A DNA stretch of 20,629 nt from CALGLS01 sp047626155 (GCA_047626155.1 JBLHRR010000099.1:1-20629); one strand, 5' to 3'; shown: positions 7,581 through 15,947, numbered from the stretch's first letter. Numbers and translations are program-made. Notes: generated by a model from the sequence alone, not told the origin.

Positions 7581-8009
7581 TTATGCCAATGGTTGCTGCT
7601 GCTGGCTCAGGGTTGTTTTTATTTTATCTCGTAATTTTAGAGGGTTAAAAGGTTTGGTTAAGTAATGGGAAATACCAAGGCCGAAACATTTTCCCTGAAA
7701 GTCTAAGCTTTCATTTCCAGATATGATAATTACTGGAATTTGGCCGAAAAAACCACTACTTCTTATGTTAGTTAAAAATTCTAATCCACTTAAGTTTGGT
7801 AAGGACATGTCCAGAAGGATTAATTGCGGGATATTTCCCTCTCTTAACCAGCATAACCCTTTAAGTCCATCTGATTTGGTGATTACCTTATATTCTCCTT
7901 TTAAAAAATTAGCCATCAATACCCTCATACTCTCCTGATCATCAATTACCAGAATACTCTTTTTGTTATCCATATCTTCCATTGTTTTTATTAAAAAAAT
8001 AATAAACAA
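7581..8009 (-). CDS. Single-domain response regulator (CheY-like receiver)
   Basis: A receiver domain with all expected residues: an acidic pair (D23, D24 in VIDDQ), phosphoacceptor D67 in LILLDMSLP, S97 in IIISGNE and K119 in YLTKPFN. There is no output domain; the protein ends with a short Gln-rich tail. Met10 (7982) or Met13 (7973) are likelier starts than the first Met, because the domain begins at residue 17 and the first nine residues are not part of it. A single receiver acts by docking to another protein. The neighbouring sugar transferase carries a degenerate receiver and is the next gene on the strand (140-bp gap), so it is a candidate partner by context. No histidine kinase is in the window. 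Confidence 0.9.
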   Translation of the reverse strand: MFIIFLIKTMEDMDNKKSILVIDDQESMRVLMANFLKGEYKVITKSDGLKGLCWLREGNIPQLILLDMSLPNLSGLEFLTNIRSSGFFGQIPVIIISGNESLDFQGKCFGLGISHYLTKPFNPLKLRDKIKTTLSQQQQPLA

Positions 8010-8641
8010 ATCCCTTCAAGCATTAACAGAAAATCTGAAATGTCTGAAAGTGGTGCGTCTAGTGTCAATAATAACAATGTATTATTAACTGCAGATTAAA
8101 TAAAGTTAAAGTTTAAACCTTAGTAGAGTAACTAGAAACGTGTGTCGTTCTAATAAAAGAGAGAATTGAAAGCCCACTAAAAGTTTTTAAAAACTTGTAT
8201 TATAATATAACAATAGCTTTCCGCCTAGAACTTTATCATACACATTATCAACTGTTTTGCTAAAACGTGTTAATTACAAATTAACATAAAGCCCTTCGTT
8301 TAGGGTTGCAAAAGTTACAAAATAAAAAACTCTACCTTAAAACTTCACTTGATCTTTGAAGAGGGATATTTTTTTCACGAAAATATTCTAAAAGTTTGAT
8401 ACTATACCGAAGGGAAAGCTCTACTTTTGGTTCAATACTATACTGAAGGGAAAACTTTACTTTTGGATCACTAACAACACAAATATCGTTATTTTGGGAC
8501 TTCTAACCTATTACATGATTAGGGTATTTTAAATATATTATGATCCAACCTGCTTATTATGCTGAATTTCAACATATTAACTTACTATTCCTTGCATATC
8601 TTTTGCAAGTATTGTAATATTAAAGTATTCAAAATCTGACT
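8010..8641. other. 632-bp divergent intergenic region
   Basis: A very AT-rich non-coding spacer between the response regulator (minus) and the GT2 gene (plus). It holds a perfect 8-bp inverted repeat TGTTAATT-ACA-AATTAACA (8268-8286), the tandem 36-bp promoter-like units at 8399-8470 (listed separately), a CTTGCA...TGCAAG inverted repeat (8591-8609) close to the GT2 start, and isolated TTACAA/TTGTAA sites at 8274, 8315 and 8612. No ORF with coding character or tRNA was seen. The size and structure suggest a regulated control region. Confidence 0.6.
8395..8470 (+). promoter_or_regulatory. Tandemly duplicated 36-bp promoter-like unit
   Basis: Two adjacent 36-bp units (8399-8434 and 8435-8470) match at 32 of 36 positions. 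Each holds TACTTTTG (8422-8429 and 8458-8465), an exact match to the Bacteroidota -7 motif TAnnTTTG. A TTTG (8395-8398) lies 23 nt before the first, at the upper limit of the -33/-7 spacing known for the phylum. They face the GT2 gene at 8642, leaving a leader of about 170-200 nt. Transcription activity is inferred from motifs only. Confidence 0.5.
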
Positions 8642-9856
8642 ATGTTAATCGTCCAATGGCTATTCTTTATCTGTCTTTTTCTAGTCTTCTATACCTATTT
8701 GGGTTACGGAATTGTTTTGTTTTTTATCATCCAGATCAATCGCTTGATCAACGGAAAGAAACCCAATCCCACCATTTTGCCTGATGCTGAATTACCTGAA
8801 GTCACTTTCGTTGTAGCTGCCTTCAATGAGCGAGAATACATGGTTGAAAAAATAAAGAATGGTCTCGATTTCGACTATCCCAAAGATAAAATCAAATACC
8901 TCTGGGTCACAGATGGTTCTGATGATGATACTCCGGATGTGATTAGAAACTACAATTGGCCCAAGGAAGCTCGATATGAAGTCTATCACGAATCTGCCAG
9001 AAAGGGGAAGATTGCAGCTGTAGAACGAATTATGCATTTTGTTGATAGTCCAATTGTTATTTTCACCGATGCCAACACTTTCGTAAATCCAATGGCAATC
9101 AAAAATATTGTAAGGCATTATCAGGATCCAAAAGTTGGAGCCGTAGCTGGTGAAAAAAGAATTTTGATGGAGAAGGAAGATGCCGCTAATGCAGCAGGTG
9201 AAGGAATTTATTGGAAGTATGAATCTACTTTAAAACGCTGGGATTCAGAGCTCCATTCAGTGGTTGGTGCCGCTGGTGAGCTATTTAGCCTCCGAACAGA
9301 ACTTTTTGAAGCCGTTTCTCCAGATACCATCATCGAGGATTTTTACATGACCCTTCGAATTGCCCAAAAAGGATATCAGGTTGTTTACGAACCTACTGCC
9401 TATGCTGCTGAAAACTCTTCTGCCTCTGTAAAAGAGGAACTGAAACGTAAAATCAGAATTGCGGCTGGTGGTCTCCAGGCGATCTCCCGCCTTACACCTT
9501 TGCTCAATTTCTTTAAATACGGAACCCTAAGTTTCCAATATATTTCTCATCGGGTTCTTCGCTGGACTTTAGCTCCTCTTGCCCTTCTAATAATTTTGAT
9601 TACCAACATCACCCTTGCTTTTCAGGGCGATTTCTTTTTCCAGATAGTTATGGCCTTACAAATTCTTTTTTATGCGATGGCTGCCATAGGTTACTTGTTG
9701 GAAAGGAAGGCTATAAAATTCAAGGCCTTCTTTGTTCCATATTATTTCTGCGTGATGAATTATGCCGTCTATCGAGGCTTTTTCCGAATCATAAAAGGCA
9801 AACAGAGCGTTCTTTGGGAGCGAGCGGAAAGGAAGAAAGCAGAGACTATTCTATAG
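8642..9856 (+). CDS. Membrane GT2 glycosyltransferase (PgaC/cellulose synthase-like)
   Basis: A 404-residue protein with an N-terminal membrane helix (about 5-30), a cytoplasmic GT-A domain and two or three C-terminal hydrophobic segments (about 310-375). Motifs: VVAAFNE (57-63), TDGSDDDT (90-97), the DxD-equivalent FTDAN (141-145), and IIEDFYM (230-236) holding the probable catalytic base. The usual QxxRW loop is replaced by RKIRI (269-273), so the chain-binding tryptophan is missing and processivity is doubtful. The layout is that of enzymes extending surface glycans. It starts the plus-strand group and is separated from the next gene by 308 bp. Donor sugar unknown. A non-processive transferase is equally possible. 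Confidence 0.87.
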   Translation: MLIVQWLFFICLFLVFYTYLGYGIVLFFIIQINRLINGKKPNPTILPDAELPEVTFVVAAFNEREYMVEKIKNGLDFDYPKDKIKYLWVTDGSDDDTPDVIRNYNWPKEARYEVYHESARKGKIAAVERIMHFVDSPIVIFTDANTFVNPMAIKNIVRHYQDPKVGAVAGEKRILMEKEDAANAAGEGIYWKYESTLKRWDSELHSVVGAAGELFSLRTELFEAVSPDTIIEDFYMTLRIAQKGYQVVYEPTAYAAENSSASVKEELKRKIRIAAGGLQAISRLTPLLNFFKYGTLSFQYISHRVLRWTLAPLALLIILITNITLAFQGDFFFQIVMALQILFYAMAAIGYLLERKAIKFKAFFVPYYFCVMNYAVYRGFFRIIKGKQSVLWERAERKKAETIL

Positions 9857-10164
9857 ATCGATAAAGGAGAATATGGGTTGTTCCGTTAATCTAAATTTCA
9901 ACTCGCCCGTCGATGCAGTCGGGCTGGTTAAAATCGAAATCAAAACCCCCGATCTCGGAAGTCATCCTATTACCTTTTGACTTTAATTCACATTTTGATT
10001 TTGATTTATTTGATCCGTTCCTCACTCTGAGGTTACCACTACCTAAAACAGCCACTCCAAAAACGGTATTCCAGATATTTTTTGCAATATTTGCCCTTTG
10101 GTTTTCGCAGCCTTACACACTGTTGCGCTAAAGCCTCTATTTAGACCGCAAAATCACCTACTCA
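9857..10164. other. 308-bp intergenic gap without a recognised gene
   Basis: The gap separates two co-directional glycosyltransferase genes. It contains a weak 5-bp GC hairpin (GCCCG 9905-9909 with CGGGC 9920-9924) that lacks a U-tract, and a T-rich stretch around 9960-10000. A 72-codon open frame (9913-10131) shows no recognisable protein features and is treated as chance. No clear -33/-7 promoter was found. Confidence 0.5.
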
Positions 10165-13100
10165 ATGAGTAAAAAGAAACAAAAATCGACTGCCAGTAGT
10201 ACCTCAACAAGTACTCCTTTCAAAGAACGATTATCATTAGTTATTCCTTGCTATAACGAAAGCAAAAGAATTGCGAACCTTTTCTCCACCTTAAAGACGT
10301 TTAACCAAAAATGGAATGGCAGCTTTGAGGTTATTTTGGTGGACGATGGTAGTACTGATGATACCGCTAAACAAATTGAAAAATATCTTACGGATGCTAA
10401 AAACACCGTTCTCGTTTCTTTGACCCAAAATTCTGGAAAAGGTGCTGCACTCAAAGCAGGTGTCGAAAAAGCAACAGGCGATTATGTGCTAACCCTGGAT
10501 GCAGACATGGCAACAAACCCTATCACTTTGAAAACTTGGTTGAAATCTTTCCCAGCCAAAACATTTCCTAAGGATCAGGTTTTAATTGGTTCCAGAGAAC
10601 ACGAAAACTCGAAAGTCAAAGGACAACCTTTACGTCGTTTTGCAGGTCTGATTTTCAATTTCATCATTCAGTTATTTACCAATATAAACTTACCTGATAC
10701 CCAATGTGGCTTCAAACTCTATCCAGCTGAAGCGGCTAAGTCATTATTTGGAAAATTAAAAACCAATGGTTGGGCTCATGATGTGGAATTACTTTACCGA
10801 GCAAAATTATCCGGACTCGGAATCAAGTCTATGCCCGTCAATTGGACACATCAGGATGATTCGAAAATTGCTTTGGTAAGTGATAGCCTCAAAATGTTTT
10901 GGGAAACCATAAAGATCGCCTTTCGCATCAACTTTGAATACTTCGTTACAGAACCACTCCGCAACTGGAAAGGAACTACTGGCGAAGCACCCATTTTTCG
11001 TTTCCTGTTTTTAACGCTTGCAGTTCTATTGTTATTCCTAATGCCATACCTAAGTACGGACTATGCCATATCTGGTGATGAATTGGCTCAGAAAACCTAT
11101 GGAGAGTTTGTGTTAGAACACTACAAAACTGATGGGAAGTATATAGCTCCTGATGGAAAATTCAAAGGCGAGAACGCCATGACCATGAAGCCTAACCTTT
11201 ACTACTATGGTGGATTGTTCGATTATACCGCAGCATGGGTCAATGAATATTTAGGCGGTGATATGGATGAATACGATGTCCGACATATGGTAAATGCCTT
11301 GTTTGGTTTTATTCTTATGATTTTCACAGGCTTTCTAGCAAAAGAAGTTACCGGCAGTTGGACGGTCGCCTTTTTGGCGCTGTTATTTATGGCCTTATCT
11401 CCGAGAATCTTTGGGCATTCGATGAACAACCCTAAAGATATTCCTTTTGCTGCAGCTTTTGTATTTACGTTGTTATATGTTATTCGCTTCGTTAAACAAT
11501 TGCCGAGGCCTGGAACGAAGACGATTGTCATGTTGATCATTGGAGTCTCTGCGGCCATCAATGTACGTGTGGGAGGTATCTTATTGATTGCTTATCTCGG
11601 GCTTTTTACTGGAATTTCTTATTTGTATAGAAATGACTTGAGAGCAAAATTGACTGATTTTAAACATCTTGGAAAAATTTTCATAAAGGGTCTAATCGTA
11701 GCAGTAGGTGGGTATTTTGGTGGTTTGGCGTTTTGGCCCTGGGGTGCAAAGGCCCCTTTGACGAATCCATTAGAAGCACTCAGCGAAATGTCTAACTTCT
11801 CCACTAGCATCCGTATGCTTTTTGAAGGACAACATTTATGGTCTGATGAATTACCTTGGTATTACATTCCGAAATGGATGCTCATTGCCTCCCCTGTATT
11901 TATATTGTTAGGAGCCGTTTTGTTTTTGATATTTTTGGCAACTCAATTCAAAGAAAAAAAGACAATCCTATTATTACTACTTGCATTTGCTGGTATATTC
12001 CCAGTTGCCTATGCGATTCTGAAACATTCCAGTTTATACGACGGAATGCGACACTTCCTTTTTGTCTATCCAATGCTCGTAATTTTAGCGGCTTATGGTT
12101 GGCACGAACTAAGCAAATTTAAAAACACAGCTGCAGTTCGTTGGGGAGTTGCAGCTGTAGTCGCCTTGTTATGTGCATTGCCTGCCATGTGGATGGTAAA
12201 GAATCATCCTTATCAATATTCTTATTTCAATGAATTGTCAGGAGGCTCCAAAAATGCTTTTCTCAATTATGAAATGGATTATTGGATGAACTCCACCAAA
12301 CAGCTGAGTAGTTGGCTCGTAAAAAATGATGAGCGCATCAAAAATGGAGATAAAGTTTTAGTAGCCACCAACTGCTATGATCAGGTGAAACACTACATGT
12401 CTACTTTAGCGCCAAATGTAAAGGTAGTTTACGCCCGCTATTATGACCGTCAAAAACAACCAGCTGATTATTATATGTTCATTCCACGTTTTGTAAATAA
12501 TGGCCATTTGGAAAGTGGGGCCTTCCCTCCTGCCGATGTCGTTTATCAGGAATCGATTGACGGTGTTCTAATTGGTGCCATTTCAAAACGAATGGCGCAA
12601 TATGAAAAGGAAGCGGCTGACGCTGAAAAAGCTAAGAACTTTTCTGAAGCAATACGGCTATACAATTTGGAAGCTGCTGCTCGACCTAAAAACGAAGCAG
12701 CCTGGATGGGGCTCATTCGCTGCTATCAGGCCACTAAGGACTTTCCAAAGATGAAAAAAGCACTAGACAATGTCTTGCCCCTTTCGGAAACTTACAATAC
12801 CACTCATTTCTATTACGGCATATATTACCTCAATAGTGGGGACAATGCAAATGCCAAGGCCTCTTTCGAAAAAACGGTTGACCTAAATTATAAAAACTCA
12901 GCGGCGCATTATTACCTTGCGTCCATTTATGGGCAAGAAGGTAATGCAGCAAAAGTAGTAGCAGCCGTTGAATTATACGATAAAACTGGAGGCAATATTC
13001 CACAAGCATATGACATGGGTATTAACGCAGCCAACTCAACCGGAAAAACCATGTTGGGACTTTACTTCAAAGCAAAAAAGGCTTATTTCTCAAAAGATTA

Positions 13101-13200
13101 TCAGGGTTCTTTCAAGTTCGTAAAACAAGCCTTAAATTTAGACCCAGACTTTAAACCTGCTCAGGATTTGAACAAGGTCTATGAGGCTTCTTTGAAATAG
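10165..13200 (+). CDS. Three-domain fusion: Dpm1-like GT2 + GT39/GT-C-like membrane domain + TPR tail
   Basis: A 1011-residue protein. After a Ser/Thr/Lys-rich start, residues about 22-250 form a Dpm1-type GT2 domain: LVIPCYNES (25-33), VDDGSTDD (59-66), LDADMA (111-116) and the diagnostic DTQCGFK (178-184). Residues about 275-700 are a multi-pass membrane region with a GT-C-like first-loop acidic motif SGDEL (303-307), PRIFGHSMNNPKDIPFAAAF (413-432) and SSLYDGMRHFLFVYP, as in GT39-like enzymes. Residues about 810-1011 carry TPR-like repeats (FSEAIRLYNLEAAARPKNEAAW, NAKASFEKTVDLNYKNSAAHYYLA). Dpm1-like enzymes charge polyprenyl phosphate with a sugar and GT-C enzymes use that donor outside the membrane, so this chain could perform two consecutive steps. 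A methyltransferase gene follows after a palindromic repeat. The acceptor is unknown. Confidence 0.88.
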   Translation: MSKKKQKSTASSTSTSTPFKERLSLVIPCYNESKRIANLFSTLKTFNQKWNGSFEVILVDDGSTDDTAKQIEKYLTDAKNTVLVSLTQNSGKGAALKAGVEKATGDYVLTLDADMATNPITLKTWLKSFPAKTFPKDQVLIGSREHENSKVKGQPLRRFAGLIFNFIIQLFTNINLPDTQCGFKLYPAEAAKSLFGKLKTNGWAHDVELLYRAKLSGLGIKSMPVNWTHQDDSKIALVSDSLKMFWETIKIAFRINFEYFVTEPLRNWKGTTGEAPIFRFLFLTLAVLLLFLMPYLSTDYAISGDELAQKTYGEFVLEHYKTDGKYIAPDGKFKGENAMTMKPNLYYYGGLFDYTAAWVNEYLGGDMDEYDVRHMVNALFGFILMIFTGFLAKEVTGSWTVAFLALLFMALSPRIFGHSMNNPKDIPFAAAFVFTLLYVIRFVKQLPRPGTKTIVMLIIGVSAAINVRVGGILLIAYLGLFTGISYLYRNDLRAKLTDFKHLGKIFIKGLIVAVGGYFGGLAFWPWGAKAPLTNPLEALSEMSNFSTSIRMLFEGQHLWSDELPWYYIPKWMLIASPVFILLGAVLFLIFLATQFKEKKTILLLLLAFAGIFPVAYAILKHSSLYDGMRHFLFVYPMLVILAAYGWHELSKFKNTAAVRWGVAAVVALLCALPAMWMVKNHPYQYSYFNELSGGSKNAFLNYEMDYWMNSTKQLSSWLVKNDERIKNGDKVLVATNCYDQVKHYMSTLAPNVKVVYARYYDRQKQPADYYMFIPRFVNNGHLESGAFPPADVVYQESIDGVLIGAISKRMAQYEKEAADAEKAKNFSEAIRLYNLEAAARPKNEAAWMGLIRCYQATKDFPKMKKALDNVLPLSETYNTTHFYYGIYYLNSGDNANAKASFEKTVDLNYKNSAAHYYLASIYGQEGNAAKVVAAVELYDKTGGNIPQAYDMGINAANSTGKTMLGLYFKAKKAYFSKDYQGSFKFVKQALNLDPDFKPAQDLNKVYEASLK

Positions 13201-13220
13201 TATAAATGATTCCTGAGCCA

Positions 13221-13348
13221 GTTAGTAACAACGAAAAATTAAATCCCGATTTGGAAACGATTATGTAAATCAAAACGACCACAGGAAGAGTGGTTTACAT
13301 AATTGTTTCCACGAAAAAAATCGGGAAATTATGTTTGGTGTAATACTT
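13221..13348. repeat. Copy 2 of the ~130-bp dispersed palindromic repeat
   Basis: It matches 1461-1590 in the same orientation. The fold is clearer here: TCCCGATTT (13244-13252) pairs with AAATCGGGA (13318-13326), and a 17-nt arm (13253-13269) pairs with 13294-13310 with only one G-T pair. It begins 20 bp after the stop of the fusion gene and ends 39 bp before the methyltransferase start. Inside it, TATGTTTG (13330-13337) fits the -7 motif, though the nearest TTG is 24 nt upstream and copy 1 lacks this motif. Confidence 0.8.
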
Positions 13349-13387
13349 AGTTTATCTCTTTAAAAGAATATCAATCAAAATACAACA

Positions 13388-14122
13388 ATGGATTTAAAAG
13401 AATTAGAAAGCGGCGTCGATCAAAAAACACATTGGTATTATCAATCAAAGAAAGTGCCTTTGTTCAGCTACTTCAAAAAAGTAGCTAAGGAAGCTGGACG
13501 TAAAATTACTGTTATAGATTTCGGATCTGGTTCTGGTTTTTTTGCCTATGAACTCTTTGAGGCTTTCCCGGAACACATAGAAGATGTGTTGTTGATTGAC
13601 ATCGGTTATTCTGAAGAAGAGTTAGAAGAAACTAAAAATGCGCCGGTCAAAAAACTACATTATATTCCTCAAGGTGTAGACAATTGCATCGTGATTATGA
13701 TGGATGTTCTGGAACACATTGAAAATGATTACGCCATCATTGAAGACATAAAAAAACGAGTAGGTTCAAATGCTTGGTACTTCATTACCGTTCCTGCCTT
13801 CATGTCCGTTTGGTCTACCCATGATGTTTACTTGGGCCACTACAGACGATATACCATTCCTATGGTTAAGAAGCTAATGTCTCATCACAACTGCAAAATC
13901 ACTCAACAGTATTATATTTTCGCTTCTATTTTCCCATTGGTATGGCTTGTAAGAAAATTGAAGAAAAATGAAGAAAACATGGAGGCTCCTGAATCATCAG
14001 ATATGGCTCCTTTACCTGCTCTGCTAAACTTCGTCATGCGCGCTTACAATAGTTTCGAGATGAATTTCAGGAAATTCAACAAAACATTTGGGTTGACTTG
14101 TGTGGCGGAAGGGAAGCTTTGA
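13388..14122 (+). CDS. Class I SAM-dependent methyltransferase
   Basis: A 244-residue protein with the Rossmann methyltransferase motif I VIDFGSGSGFFAYE (42-55), an acidic residue after strand 2 (LLIDIG, 68-73) and the motif IMMDVLEHI (103-111) typical of small-molecule methyltransferases. HWYYQSKK near the start resembles the 'HFWFxxR' signature of the Methyltransf_23-like proteins found with polyprenyl-sugar synthases. This is the final plus-strand gene of the glycan group. Context suggests a glycan or lipid-carrier substrate, but substrate is not shown. A hydrophobic stretch (IFASIFPLVWLV, about 177-188) may contact the membrane. The same frame stays open for 58 codons after the TGA stop, probably by chance. 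Confidence 0.85.
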   Translation: MDLKELESGVDQKTHWYYQSKKVPLFSYFKKVAKEAGRKITVIDFGSGSGFFAYELFEAFPEHIEDVLLIDIGYSEEELEETKNAPVKKLHYIPQGVDNCIVIMMDVLEHIENDYAIIEDIKKRVGSNAWYFITVPAFMSVWSTHDVYLGHYRRYTIPMVKKLMSHHNCKITQQYYIFASIFPLVWLVRKLKKNEENMEAPESSDMAPLPALLNFVMRAYNSFEMNFRKFNKTFGLTCVAEGKL

Positions 14123-14373
14123 TTTGATGGATTGGTTAATTTGTTAAATGGTCACTCTACTCATGCAGTTCAGGGTATTGGTAATTTATTGATTTTCGGA
14201 TTGGATGAAAAAGTAACGCACCGAATGTATAGCGAATTGTTCCCCTCTGATATGACATATTTCCATGCGATCTTTGAGTTTGATATGCCATATCCTTAGG
14301 TTCACTCAATTCGTAGAAAAACGTGGCGCTTTCGTTGCGCCTTTGCGGTTACCACCCTAAATGGTACGTCCTA

Positions 14374-15540
14374 TTAATTTTCAATTAGTAAATCCACCCA
14401 AACCAACAAATGATCCGAAGCCCCTTTATCCTTAACAATTTCATGCAGCTCCTCCCCCTCCGCTGGCCAAAAAACACCTGAGCCATTAATCTTTAAACTC
14501 TTAGAAGGTAAGACATAGTCAATACGCGCACCAAAGAAAGCTGTGTCATTCCCTGGATCGCCCTTATCTGTAGCCTTTTTGTTATAAATTTCACCACCCT
14601 GGCTAAAAGGAATCATTTTTCCGTTTGAAATTTCCTGGTTTATAGCTGGTGAATTCAACAATTGATTAATCGCTCCATTGTAAGAATCTCCATCTAATGG
14701 ATCAGCATTTAAATCGCCTAATATGACAAAATGTTCTCCTTTAGATAAGCCACCCTTTTGCCCTTTATCGTCTTTTAGGTAATCTGCATTTTCGATATAG
14801 TCCTTTAGTAATCTGATCTCATCAAAGTTCCTTTTGCCATTGCGGTCTTCCGGGCCATCAAAAACAGGAGGCGTTGGATGAGCTACGAGGTGATGAATCG
14901 TAAGGTCATTGTTAATTTTTACCGGTATGCTTATGTGGTTTTTAGAGGAAAGTCGAAACTCCTCCCAGGTCTCTTTGGAATAATAAGGACTCCCGTCTTC
15001 ATTTAGAGGAACTTTTGCATCCGGCATATCTTTCCATAAGAATTGCTGGTAAGTTCGAAGGGCTTCTTCGTCTATCGGGTATTTAGATAAGATGGCAAAA
15101 GCATATTGACCCTCGTATTTACCAAAACCATAAGCGTCGTTTGGCAGTTCTACTTTACCATCCTTGTTGTAATCTGTGCTAGAAAGAACACCTGTATTTG
15201 AAGGGATTTGGAGGCGATATGGATAGCTTATCGGTTTTTGATTGCTTTGACCTTTAGCTAAATAATTTTGCTGAAAAGCATCCAACATTTTCCCAGAAGG
15301 ATCATAGTCGAATTCCAACAATGCAATTACATCAGGGTTTGTTTTCTGAATAACCGCAGCTACATTCTTAATCTGCTGGTCATTTCCAGAAGCCAAATCT
15401 CTAGCTAACCCATCTTCTGCCTTTCGGAACAGCGCAACATTGTAAGATGCAATGCGAATCTGCTTGCTGGATATATTGCCTGGTTTAGGAGTACAAGCAA
15501 CTTGGAGGAATATAAGAGTGAGTAGTATTATATTTTTCAT
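14374..15540 (-). CDS. Endonuclease/exonuclease/phosphatase-fold lipoprotein
   Basis: Taking the second Met (15540-15538) gives 388 residues beginning MKNIILLTLIFLQVAC, a lipoprotein signal with Cys16. The upstream Met at 15570 would overlap the rhodanese gene and bury the signal. The EEP fold is shown by IASYNVALF (start of strand 1, with Asn34), DVIALLEFD (metal-binding Glu76), the GDLNADP motif with Asp and Asn, the DYVLPS strand and the final ASDHLLVWVDL with the catalytic Asp-His. The family includes phosphodiesterases, nucleases and lipid phosphatases, so the reaction is metal-dependent phosphoester cleavage outside the cytoplasmic membrane. The substrate cannot be deduced. It lies 20 nt after the rhodanese lipoprotein gene and is probably co-transcribed with it. 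Confidence 0.85.
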   Translation of the reverse strand: MKNIILLTLIFLQVACTPKPGNISSKQIRIASYNVALFRKAEDGLARDLASGNDQQIKNVAAVIQKTNPDVIALLEFDYDPSGKMLDAFQQNYLAKGQSNQKPISYPYRLQIPSNTGVLSSTDYNKDGKVELPNDAYGFGKYEGQYAFAILSKYPIDEEALRTYQQFLWKDMPDAKVPLNEDGSPYYSKETWEEFRLSSKNHISIPVKINNDLTIHHLVAHPTPPVFDGPEDRNGKRNFDEIRLLKDYIENADYLKDDKGQKGGLSKGEHFVILGDLNADPLDGDSYNGAINQLLNSPAINQEISNGKMIPFSQGGEIYNKKATDKGDPGNDTAFFGARIDYVLPSKSLKINGSGVFWPAEGEELHEIVKDKGASDHLLVWVDLLIEN

Positions 15541-15560
15541 AGCCAAAAGTAGGAAATTCT

Positions 15561-15947
15561 CTAGTCCCAACCCACATAGCCACCATCTAAATTATACAAT
15601 TTACTAAATCCCTTTTCTTTCATCATCTTACAAGCATTAGCACTTCGACCACCTGCATGACAATAAACCAGATAGGCCTTGCTCTTATCCAATTCATCTA
15701 GACCGCTGGCAAAACCCTTGTCTTTGTAATCCAGTTTAATTGCACCGGGAATAACTCCTCGTGAAGTTTCTTTTGGTGTTCGTACATCCAGAATAATGGT
15801 GTTTGACTTGGTCGTTAGTTTCTTAAATTCCTCATTTGTTACATTACTGTAACCTGCTTCCGAAACTATCGCTTGCCCTGAAGGACTACTTGAATTTTGA
15901 CAAGAGACAAATAGGAATAAAACAAGAATGGATAGTAGATTTTTCAT
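15561..15947 (-). CDS. Rhodanese-like domain lipoprotein
   Basis: A 128-residue protein: a lipoprotein signal with FVSC (Cys16), a short Ser-rich linker, then a single rhodanese domain. IILDVRTPKETSRGVIPGAIKLDY (51-74) is the conserved entry region (DVRxPxE...HIPGA) with V in place of the usual H before IPGA. YCHAGGRSANA (95-105) holds the catalytic Cys96 in a CxxGxRS loop. Rhodaneses carry sulfur as a persulfide. A periplasm-facing lipoprotein version may handle thiosulfate, thiol oxidation or redox signalling. It precedes the EEP lipoprotein gene by 20 nt and has a good promoter upstream. Confidence 0.9.
   Translation of the reverse strand: MKNLLSILVLFLFVSCQNSSSPSGQAIVSEAGYSNVTNEEFKKLTTKSNTIILDVRTPKETSRGVIPGAIKLDYKDKGFASGLDELDKSKAYLVYCHAGGRSANACKMMKEKGFSKLYNLDGGYVGWD

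Noticed and set aside
8399..8470. 36-bp direct repeats resembling CRISPR repeats
   Set aside because: The units are directly adjacent without spacers, only two exist, they differ at four positions, and no cas gene is in the window. A promoter duplication explains them better.
3241..8619. Shared 13-mer AAGTATTGTAATA upstream of the MBOAT gene (3241) and of the GT2 gene (8607)
   Set aside because: In 20 kb of AT-rich DNA several 13-base matches are expected by chance, and the orientation relative to the genes differs.
9913..10131. 72-codon open frame between the two plus-strand glycosyltransferase genes
   Set aside because: It has no recognisable motif and a biased Phe/Leu/Pro composition from T-rich DNA. 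It is treated as non-coding.
11223..11561. 112-codon minus-strand frame inside the GT fusion gene
   Set aside because: It is a shadow of the membrane domain coding sequence, without independent support.
13330..13337. TATGTTTG in repeat copy 2 as a promoter for the methyltransferase
   Set aside because: It fits the -7 motif, but the nearest TTG is 24 nt upstream and copy 1 of the repeat lacks it, so it is mentioned only within the repeat entry.
14123..14299. Open frame continuing 58 codons after the methyltransferase TGA (CTT TGA T), as if read-through or frameshift
   Set aside because: There is no SD-like element as in prfB, the protein already ends where this family usually ends, and the extension has no recognisable sequence. 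An open run of this length can occur by chance.
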